From positions 54,661,416-54,725,415 of the forward strand of contig JALMGJ010000003.1 of assembly GCA_023362775.1 (NCBI GenBank): 64,000 nt of DNA, in the 5' to 3' direction. The translations under genes and the position numbers were made by a program. Positions 35,695 to 47,600 of the stretch are shown here, piece after piece (position 1 is the first letter of the stretch; each line of letters begins with the position of its first letter). This DNA is from Charina bottae. Its lineage: Eukaryota; Chordata; Lepidosauria; Squamata; Charinaidae. Below the pieces are notes generated by a model, which did not search any database, was not told the DNA's origin, and saw only the letters and a program-made list of their open reading frames with translations.

Positions 35695-38600
35695 TAAATG
35701 GAAAAAATATTCAAAGGATCATATCATGAAGCAAAATTATTTGTTTTTCAGACTGATCCAGTTGAATATGTAGAAAGTCTTTGTGAAAATATGCAGCTCT
35801 TTCCAAAGGAGGATATTTTGACAGGAGACCAGCTTCTCTTTGAATATAAGCCAGAGGTAAGCAGAAAATTTTAAGCTCTTGATTAATATGTAAAATGACT
35901 CTGACCTTGGAGGATAGGAAAATACTTTTACCATGAGTTCCTGTTTTAGAAGGTAAATGTTATTACTTCAGGATCTTGTTTTACCATTCTTTTTCAAAGT
36001 GAAGGAGTGGAATAAAGATCTGGAATTTTGCGTAGTAGAGGGAAGCTTTGTTTGAATCCTTTTTCTTTACAGATAATTGCTGAAGCACTTAACCAACTAA
36101 CTCCCAGTCGAGCCAATCTTATTTTATTATCTGCCTCCAATGAAGGCCAGTGTCATCTAAAGGAGAAGTGGTTTGGGACACAATACAGTGTTGAAGGTAC
36201 AACAATGTTCAATCTGCCTAAATTTCAGGAACTAAAGTTCACGGTATAAAAAATCTTTGACTGGGTTTGATTTCACACAAAATGTAATGCAGTCAAAGTT
36301 CTTCTGTTTATGGATTTCTGGCTTTTCCCCCTCGTTTATTTCTTTGTCATGCTCTTGCCTCTAAATCATAGCACATAGCTTTCCAAACTGTGTGTTGCAA
36401 CACTTTAGGGGGCGCACGCGGGGGCGCATGCGGTGGTGGCGGTGTGCACGGCAGCGGTGGCACGCCATCAGCGCTTCCACGTTTTAGCGAGGCCGCCACT
36501 GCCGTGCGCCCCACACACACCACCGCCGTGCACGGACGCGCCCCTGCATGCACCACCGCCGCTGCCACCGTTGGTGTGTCGCCAACGGCGGCAGTTTGGA
36601 AAGCACTATCATAGCAGTACAAGGCCAAAGGCAGGTAAAAAAGAGAGAGAACTGGAAATTAGCCCAACAAGCCTTAATTATTTTCTTCATCCACAAGTGA
36701 TTTTAACATTGAAGATTATGTTTAAACCATGGTTTAGCATGATGGGCAAACAGAAAGCATTTGCCTAATTCCTATTTCATACTGAGTCATAATGAGGTTG
36801 TTGATAGCTTGGTGTGAGGTTAAACCCACCCATTATGGCATAGTTTGATTGGTAAATCACTATGACTTACTCATCCTGGAGAAAATCTATCTATGTGGTC
36901 GCTAAAAATGGTCGCTGACTTGATGGCACATAATCAAATGACTTGCTCAGCAGCATGTGGCCTAAAAAATGCTGGTTTGGTGTAATATGTGAACTCAACC
37001 AGTGTAATATGATGTGATTATTATGACCACGTAAGGGCAGTTAGAATTTGTAACCACTTTTGTTTATTAAACAATAATTCATACATAACACTTATTGGAC
37101 TAAGCAAAATTTTATATAAAGCATTAAATTACAAGCTTACAATCAGAATGGCTAGGTTCATTCATTGCAGTAATCCTCAGAGAAGATACATTATGGCTAA
37201 TCATGATTTGGCTGTTAAGACAAGTTCCTATTAATGAATTTTAGGCTGTGCAGAAATGGGTTGGATCCATATTTATATATGGTTAGAATAGACCCATTTA
37301 ATCAAAGTGACTTAAGTTAGCTGTAACTGCCTAATTCTTGATCCAACCCATGGAATTTCTGTCATAGTTCACTAAAGGATGATTTGGGGTTATGAGCTGT
37401 GTATAAATTTGGCTAGATGAGTGTTTCAGTGCCCTCCATTATCTGTGAAAAGATGTGTGTTATGAGAGAAGAATCAGAACTCTGTACCTTATCTATGCAT
37501 ATCACTACAACTAGGTTTATCATATTTTATCAGGTGTAGTTTTACCAAGCTATTTGTAATATTATTATTTACAGATGTTGATCAACACTGGAGTAATATA
37601 TGGGCCAGCGACTTCAAATTAAATCCTGACTTACACCTGCCAGAAGAAAATAGATACATTGGTGAGTGAAACATAAATTCCTACTAAATAGTCTAAAATA
37701 TAATTACTGTATATGTACTATTATTTTTTTTGCCATTTTAAAAGAAAGAGATGACTGTAAGTGAACAGAACAGATTTATTCTGTAGGGTTTTTGTCATGT
37801 TGGACCCCTAAGAATTAGGGGGAATCACATAGAATCTGAAATGTCAGATGTTACAAAAATGTTCAAGCAACTTGGTTGCTTAATTACAAGTAGGTTTAAG
37901 CATTTCATTTTAGACAGATAGTACTCGTTTGTTGATATGAAGTAATCACCCTGTCTTTCACCATTTTAGCAACTGATTTTGCTCTGAAGGTTCCTGATTG
38001 TCCACAGACAGAATATCCGGTCAGTATAGTGAGCACCCAGCAAGGTTGTTTGTGGTACAAGAAGGATGATAAATTCAAAATCCCTAAAGGTAACCATTTT
38101 ATATGTGTCTTTGAATAAAACTCCTAATGAACCTCCACCTATAGTTTAGGCAGCACTATTTCTTTGGACTTCTCATGTGGCAACTTTTGTTTTACTCCAG
38201 GTATACATCTGTGCAATGTCTGGCATTAGTCCATATAAATCAGGGGTACCCAACCTTTTTGGCACGAGGGACTGGTTTCGTGGAAGACAATTTTTCCATG
38301 GACCGGGGGGGGGGGTTGCAGGCAGGAGCCAATCACGCGGATCGGGGGCGGGGTTTGCAGGCGGGAGCCAATCACACGGACCGGGGACAGGGTTTGCAGG
38401 TGGGAGCCAATCGCGGGGGGCGGGGTTCGGAGACCAGCATGGTGGCCCGGTTCCTAACAGGCCACGGACCGGGACCGGTCCACGGACCGGGGGTTGGGGA
38501 CCCCTGATATAAATGTTTCATTTTGCATGTCTGTTGCCCCTATTGAGTTTTACTATCAGCTTAGCACTGAGTAGGTTTTAGAATTTAAATGTATGAAAGG

Positions 38601-41600
38601 ACATTTAAAAATAATGTTAAAAATAAATTTCCTAACATAAATTTGGTTTAGTATTTTTTTTTAAATCCTCAATTTTTTGGCCTTTTAAGTTTCATCCATG
38701 TAATCAAGCATGACCTGAAGAAAATTTTATCTTAAGCAATACACTGATACATAAAGCACCAGTGGTTTCTATTCCATTTCTGTTACAGCTTAGCTGTTTT
38801 CAGTTTTTAAAACGAAGATAACACAAGTTGAACTATATGTCATTTCAACATTGTCTTTTCATTTGAGATACTTCTTTAACCTTGCCCTTGATGCTGGCAC
38901 TAGAACCTCAAGCTCAGTATTTGATCACTGATTTGTGGAACCACCATATACATGTCCTTCTGTTTGCTAGTTGTAGAAGTGCTGCCTCAATCTTCCTATT
39001 GGATGTAAACTGTTTCCCTCCTCAATATTAAAACAAAAAACAGAACACTCCGGGATCTTTCTAATGTTCACTCCAGGATTTTTAATACAGCTCTATCATA
39101 GCTCCCTACCTCTTTATTTGCTCCAGCTCCTAGTTCCTGGAGAGGCTTTCATTCTACAAGATCCAGTGGCCAGAGAGCACTCTCACTATGGGAGCTAGAG
39201 GGTTAAATGGTCTGATTTTTGTGCAACAGTTTTCCATGATGAATGATACGGCTGTGAGAATGAACGTGTAACCTTTAGGGCTGAAAAGAAAGCCTCTTTA
39301 GAGGCCAGTGGATCTAATCAACGTTGATGTCAAGCTGTTCTTTTTATCAGGGGTCTAGAAGAGAAATACGGTCTTCATTAAAATTCTCCATTGTTTGCCG
39401 TTGCTCATTATGACTTTATTTTTCAGCTTATATCCGTTTCCATCTGATCTCACCACTTATCCAACAGTCTGCTGAGAAGTAAGGTTTATAGGTTTTGGTC
39501 TGTTCTTTGATTTATTTTATTGACTTGCTGTAAAAGGTATTTTAAATGAGCTTTAATTTAGGAAATGGATGTTATGAATTTTCAGAGCCTCTTGCTGCTG
39601 TTACAACTCAAATTGCTCTCTGAACAAAATTGGTGGCACAATATTGTAAGCCCTAAAATAGGTTTAATTTAGTTTTACAAACCAAAGAACCCTCCCCCCA
39701 AAACATAACTCATCCTACTTTGACCTTCCTCCTCAACCCCAACATGTTAAGCGCAGCTCCTAGATGCTCAAAGACTCTGGAAACCCTGGTTTAAGTAAAC
39801 CAAGGGTTTACTTATCTGAGTATGCTTATCTGAGTGTTCTTATCTGAGTGTTCTTTTACTAGTAACTTCATGGGGGATAGTGAGTACTGGTGATAGTAGG
39901 AGCAGTCATGCTCTTAGTATGCATTTTTATAACTAAGTGTAGTATACAGTAAAACTACAATAGATGCAATATTACAATTAGTTATAACTTATTAAATTAG
40001 GAGCCTCTTAATTAAAAGGTCCATGACATAAAATAATATTAACCTCTCTATATGCAAAGTAACAGGTGAGAATTTATTTATTTTTTATCCCACCTTTATT
40101 ATATTTATAAATAACTCAAGGCGGCGAACATACCTAATATTCCTTCCTCCTCCTATTTTCCCCACAACAACAACCCTGTGAGGTGAGTTGGGCTGAGAGA
40201 GAGTGACTGGCCCAAGGTCTTAATTTAGTAGTTTTAAAGCAACATTAAGTGACTCATAAAAAACAAGTGTTAGTGCTTTTTAAACTTCAGATGATCCTAC
40301 TCCAAGCATAATCTTGATGGGAGTCTAATATTAGCATAGTAAGATTTCAAATGTTGACTTCATCAACTGCATTGCATAAAACAGTTGTTGATATATTCTG
40401 TACTTCTGCTTCTGTAAATATGTTGATTTTTGTAATACAATCTTTGTTGTTTTGGAATGTGTTGTGTAATTCCAAAAAGTTTCACAAGGAAACATTCTCA
40501 AATTCTTACCTTTGTCACCCACTGTCTCAACTTAATGTGATCAGCATAGTGCTCTTTGAGACTTTTGTGAACATCCTTGCACACAACCTTGCTGAACCTG
40601 CATATGAAGCTGATGTTGCTCAGTTGGAATATAAGCTGGTAGCAGGAGAGCATGGATTGATCATTCGTGTGAAAGGCTTCAATCATAAGCTACCTGTAAG
40701 TGTTGATACCATTTTGGCCTTGAGTTCTTTCTGAAAAAGCCGTTTAGGAAGTGTCATAGTGAACTGGTTTATCTTTCTGTTGTAGTTGCTGTTTCAACTC
40801 ATCATTGACCACTTAGCTGATTTCAGTTTTACTCCAGAGGTTTTTGAGATGATAACTGAGCAGTTGAAGAAGACTTACTTCAACATCCTTATCAAGCCAG
40901 AGACACTGGCCAAGTAAGTGTCTGGAGCATATGAGCGAGGCTGACTTCAGTCATTGCACTATGCAGGAAGGTGGTTTCTTTGATTTTGGTTAATTGTCTA
41001 GCCCAGAGCTTTCCAAACTTTTCATGTTGGTGACACACTTTTTAGACATGCGTCATTTCGCGACACACTCTTACAGCAGGGCACAAGGCAGGCACTAGGA
41101 CCTGTGCAGAATCACAGCAGGTTTGGAGGCAGCAAGGCACAAAGCAGGCACTAGGACCTGCGTGGAATCCTGGCAGGGCAGGTTTGGAGGCAACAGGGCA
41201 CAGGGCAGGCACTAGGACCTGCGCGGAATCCTGGCAGGGCTCGGAGGCAGCAGCAGCCGTGACACACCCAGACACTGCAGCCGACACACTAACGTGTCCC
41301 GACACACAGTTTGGAAAGCTCTGGTCTAGCTAGTCCATCTTTGAAAGAGTCTAGTCATTGCAATTTCTAATTCATGACTTCTGGCTCAGCACAACAAACA
41401 CTGCTGAAATTTGGCAGCAAATATGACATTTACCACTGAAAACCTATCCCTGATTCTACCCCCTTAGAAACCCAAAGATGGCCAAAAATGTTGGCCACAT
41501 CCATTCCAGTGATATACTTGGTACTTTTGGTAACAGTTGGTGATAAGAACAAGGAAGGGATGAAAGAGTGCATGTTTAAGGACCAGAGGATTGAGACTCA

Positions 41601-44600
41601 TTATACTTGTGAGAATAATTGGGAGGTGGTCTCCACATTGATTACTGCAATAAGGATATGAGTGCTCAATTCGCCTTGAGCAACCGCTGTGTTGCTCCAG
41701 AAAATATCATGCGAAACAATTCACTGAGTTCCTTAAATTTGTGGAAGATTTATTACACATTTAACTGTGTAAAAAATTTACCTAAAACTAAATAATTGCA
41801 ATTCAAGAAACAAGGCTGGGTTTTGTTTGGGTGTGTGTGTGTAGCTCTTCTGTCTTTTGTGAACAGACTGCTCTGAAGTTTTCCTTTATTTCTCCTTACC
41901 CTTCATTTATAGAAACAGATTTGATCTCCCTCCCTTCATGCATATATGTTGGAGAATGATTTTCTTCCCTTAATCATTCCTATCCCCAAATTATTTAAAG
42001 ATCCACATAATGTTTAGTTATACTCAGTTGTGTGTGGGGGATGTGTCCATTAAAGACAAATGCGTGTTAAATCCAAATATATGTAATGTACAGAATGTTT
42101 ATGTATGTAAAAATTATGTAAATTATACAAAAATATGTGAACATTGTCCCCTGATTATGGAGTTTTGTACTCGGAATAATGCTGTCTCTTAATAATAAAG
42201 AGGAAAGGAAAAAAACCAAGTTTGAGTAAATGCAATTGCACTTATTTTTGGACCCAGATGTAGCTTATAGGTGATGCTTTAAAGCCAACATACATTCAGC
42301 GAACTTGCATTGATCAGTATTTCTCCTTTGCCACAGAGATATACGTCTCTTAATACTGGAACATTGTAGGTGGTCTATGACAGACAAATATGACACACTA
42401 ATGAAGGGACTCTCAGTAGATTCTCTGCAATTGTTTGTGAAGGCTTTCAAATCTCAGCTCTTTGCAGAGGGCCTTGTCCAAGGAAATTTTACAAGCAGCG
42501 TGAGTACAACTTCAACAGCTTAATCTGCATCTGTAAACTGCCCTGTCATTTGATGATAACAAACGTGATTTTCTTTGCTTAACCTTTGAGGATGACACCG
42601 TATCATAGACTTTCTGACTTTCGTGCCAGTTTTATCTATTGTTTGCTTCTTTAGTGCCAAATCTTGCCAAACAGAGCCCATTAACAGACTATGGTCAATA
42701 CAAATCAAATCAAATAAGTAAATATTAATCAGAATATGGTGAGTGAATGTGCAGCTGAAAAACAAGAGCGCTTTTCAGTGCAAGTAATGAAAAATAGTGG
42801 AGCGTAACATGTGCAGTCTGAATGCTGATATCGGCTGTTTCTGGACTGTGTAACAACTGTGACATATTCCAAAGGCATCTATGCAGGTTTTTTTCTAACC
42901 ACGGATAGAATGTGATTTTGGTCACTCATAAAATATTTGTTGTCTGGCCTGTGACAAACAGTTGCTCTTGAAGCTGTCAAGTTAGGTTGTCACTTGGTTT
43001 TGATTGTATTAGCTTAAAATTGCCATTGTAATATTGAAGGGAATGATCATTTGGTATGTGGTCCAAAGAGAATTATAATTGTAGCTGTGAATATACAAGG
43101 TGGGAGAAGGATGTTTCTTCTTTTCTGCAGAGAAAGATAATTTTATCTCCATGCTAAATGTAGCTAATATAGTAACACCCACTGTTACTGTTGTTTTATT
43201 TCTAGTCACAATGTTAACATCTCTCTTTTATTTTAGGAATCAAAAGAATTTTTGGATTATGTTGTTGAGTAAGTATATTTATACTTTACATTGAAAACTA
43301 TAATATAGGGTTATGAACAGCTGCCAACATTTGAGTATAATGAGTGTTAGAAACAGGGGCTACTATCCAATTTAAATTAATTTGAATTAATGAATCATCT
43401 GAATTATAGTCAATTGATCAGTAACCTATGAATTCTAATTTGCACATAGGTATAAACAGTATTTCTGAAGCCATAATTATATTATTTGTGAGATGATGCA
43501 CTATGTTTTAACAGGTATCATCTACAAAACAGCCTTACCCAACTTTGGGTGTTTGTGGGCTGTACAAGTCTTGATCAATAATTATAGTTCGACATTTTTC
43601 TCCAACATAGAGATGTGTTGTCTTTAAAAGAAGTGGAAGGCTTGTTCTAAAACTGGTTATCTTGGAACATTTTGAAGAAGGTGACCTATTCATATATTTA
43701 ACTAATTATATATTTCCCTCCTTCACAGGAGCTTTCATTGCTAAGTACCAGGCAATGTGTTATTAATCCTCTGTTAAACTGACACAGTTAATAAATAGAC
43801 AAAATGAAAGCGCAAGTGGCAGTTGACACTTCAGTTTTTCAACCCTTTTTAGGAAGTTGCAGTTCCTGCCTCTAGTACATCCATGTCCAGTTCAGTTCCG
43901 AGTGATGGATTTACCATGTGCCCATCTATTGTGCAAAGTGAAAACGCTTAATAAAGGGGATGCCAATTCTGAAGTGACCGTCTACTATCAGGTGCTGTGA
44001 TCTAAAGAGTGGATGTATTAACTGTTTTGTGATGCATCTGTTGCTTAGTGTGTTTCATGCATAACTTGGACTAGTACCTTCATCACACATAGGGGCTATT
44101 AGATATATGGCTATCTGTGAATAGATGGGTATTTTTTTCAGATGAACGTTGTACGCAATTTTTGTAGAAGATGCTGGATTTGTGTTGTTTCTCTCTTGCT
44201 GTATTTAGGTTATCCTCCTCCTCCCCCCTTTCCCTACATTTTGGCTGGATTCCTCTGGTGCACTACACCATGTCATTTGTTTAATTTTGGCTTAAATGAA
44301 ACCCAGATTATAGTTTATTCAGCCAATTTTGGCTTAGAGCAATAAACTAGGTCTTCCCGTCTTGCTTGTAACTGACATAACATATCCTGGACATCTTTGT
44401 TTGCTTTTTTTAATCATTTCCAATCATAAAAGTAATTCTGCCATGGAGAAAACTAGGCTGACATCTTTTCTGTGAAGCTTCCCCCCCCCGATGAAATGTT
44501 CATATATGAGATTCCCCTTCCCACAGTCATCTGATGCGATGTATTGAGCAGGAAACACTTCCGCCTTTTGTTCCATGGCTTGAGGATCCCCCACATGCAC

Positions 44601-47600
44601 ACACACATACACATCTTTTTTTCATACAAAAGGTATGTATTTCTCAGAAAGAAAGACATTAGTAATTCAATAGCCATTTTAAAAACTTACAGTTGGAAGA
44701 AATAATCACACAGTGAGGCATCTGAAGTTTGGCATGGTACAAATATTACTATTATCTCATAATTGCTAGGAAATTTAGGGAAGTTGTGGTTTTGATTATA
44801 CTAAACACATGCTAAACCTTTAACACACATTTCCAATATTGCTGGTTTTGGAATGTTTCAAGCAGTGCTCAGTTTACAATGCAGCTAAAAGCTTTCAAGT
44901 TGCCTCCTGACCCTTTCTTTCCTGCTGTGTTGGACTATGGTGCCCAACACCTCCTACTCTACTACCTCCATAGTACATACTCTTTAATTAGGTTCAAATA
45001 ATGGCTGGAAGGCCAGGGTAGCGTTTTATTAAGGATTAATTGAATACTTGACCATTCAGCCCCTTTTGAAAGGTAATTATAATTGCAGAACAAAATTGAA
45101 AAATTATGGACTTGCTGCCTTTTTTCTTTTTTAGTCTGGAGCCAGGAATTTAAGAGAATATTCTCTAATGGAATTGCTTGTGGTAAGCTTGGATTACTTC
45201 CTAAAAACAGAACTACATAAATTACATGTGGCAAACAATATAAATCTTGAGGGTCAGCTCATGTAGGTATCTGGTGTACAATGTACACCATAGAAGACCA
45301 TAGTTAGGAGTTTGTGGTGAAACTGTAATAAGGCTAGTGATGAAAAATTTCTGGGAAGATGGGTGGTGAAAGGAAGATTAGTAGATACTATATGAGGTAC
45401 AGAAATCACCCTTTCTATGTTTTTCAAACCTCCATCTTCCACATAATCTGTTTACTGCGCAGTATAATATACTGTGTTTTGACAATATACACAGTATAAG
45501 TAAAGAGCATGTATGTAATTGCTCCCTACAGCAAAGCAAAATTTTGTAACTGATCCACTATATGCATAGTTCCACCGTAACTGAAAGATTCTGAAACTAT
45601 CATAGTAAAGTTAATGCATAACCGAGATAGTCAGAGTGGAAAGACAACTCAGAAACCAAAACACAATAATCTACGCCATGATTTTTTGCAACAATACAAT
45701 TTGTAGGATGAAGTCAAGTCAACTTTTACAGGGGAAAAGAATCACTGTAATTCTTAAGAGTATTATATAACCTGTTTTCTGTCTTGTATCTGGGACATGC
45801 AGACTTCTCTGTCCACAATATTCTATTTAGATTTAGCCTTTATTTATACCAGATATGGTTTAATCTTAGCAAATCTGTTAAAGTGACATGTTAGGTTAAT
45901 TAAAGCAAGTTTTAAATTGCTTCCTTGTTGAAAAATGTCTTAGATATACCAGGTATATTGAATTGAAATACTATTGAATTTCAGATGTATATGGAAGAGC
46001 CTTGTTTTGACTTTCTCCGAACCAAGCAAACCTTAGGGTAAGGTTCTACTCACTGCCATATTGGAAGAGAGAAAATCTGTACACAGTATTAATGTAGAAT
46101 GAATTAAACCATTTCCATTTATGCAAGAGGATGGATGGTCTTTGTCTTTTGCTGAGATCATCCTGTACCAGTTTTCTTCTATTCCAGAAGGTTCCACTCA
46201 ATCCTCAAGAGTTGCATGAGGAAAAAAATCATGTCTCATTTTTTAGCGTTAGTCTGCTCACTATCATCTTTTAACTGAAAACAAAACCTTTGAGAAGTAT
46301 TTGAGCTTTAATTAATCTAGGAAAATTGTAAAAATATATGGGGTTTTGTTCTTTAGCAAAAATTGCTCCCTCAAAAAAAAAAATCTCCACTAATTGTTAA
46401 AATAGCTTGCAGTTCCTACGCAAAATTAATTTCAGCTGACATACGTTCAGGTGGAGTGCCAAGAGCTATTCTTAGCATGTATTATATCACTATCTACATC
46501 ATAGCTTTCCAAACTGCGTGTCGTGACACTTTAGTGTGTCGCGACAGAGTTTAGTCTGTCGTGACACAACCTGGAAGTGGACGTGTACAGTGGCGGTGTG
46601 CACAGCAGCAACAGCGGCAGCGGCGCGCCGTTGGCGCTTCTGCGTTGTAGCGGAAAACACGAGGCTGCTGCGCCCCCCCCCCCGCCGCTGCCACCGGTGG
46701 TGTGTCGCCAACGGCGGCAGTTTGGAAAGCACTGATTTACATGGAAGTAGCTCAGTAGTCAGTTTTTCTGCAATGTAATGAACACATTTATAGAATTTCT
46801 CTCTCCTTCTTTCAATTCATTTCTAGATATCATGTCTATGCAACTTGCAGGAATACATCTGGGATCCTTGGCTTCTCTGTTACTGTAGCAACACAGGCAA
46901 CCAAATACAAGTGAGTAGCATATTTGATAAACTCACTTCAGTTTTTCTCTCAGCCCTGTAAACTCAATGGTTTTTCAGGCTTGATGTTTTATGAGAAATT
47001 TCCTCAGAATAGGAAGTTTTCCTTAACTATTTCCTGGATGTGTGCATTTGTTAATACAGTAAAGTGTAACTTTGGCGGAATCAGTGGTGCCCCTGTACAG
47101 TATATTAATTGATCAGGAATGGCAAAGAGTTCCTTACTCCATTCCCATTTTGTATTTCGCAGTGGCCTTTAACCATGACTCAAGAATTTAGGAATAGGTC
47201 AAGGTCCATTTTAGTCCAGCATTTTATTTCTCGCAGCACTATGCTAGATAACCCTCGATATAGCCATCGACCACCGTTGTTACCCTGCAACTCTATTTGG
47301 AGGCATGCTGCTCTCAAAACAGAGGTGACACCAAGTCTCAAGACTAATAGCCATTGATAGAGCTGTCCTCTGTTAATTTATCCAGTCCTCTTTTAAAGTC
47401 ATCTAATTAGTGGATATCACCTCTTCTTGTTGTAATGAATTCCATAGCTTAATTATGTATTGGGGGCGGGAGGTGTTCAGTTCCAAATCTCCTTTTTAAT
47501 TTGTTTCATTAGATGAATCCTGGTTCTAGAGTATTAAGAGACGGAGAAAAGTTTCTCCCTTTCCACTTTCTCCATTCCATGCATAATTTTATACATTTCA

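Noticed and set aside
40351..40734. A 127-codon frame starting 190 bases before NRDC exon 20
   Set aside because: Only the part from 40545 matches nardilysin; the upstream part is intron read-through and the end reads past the donor.
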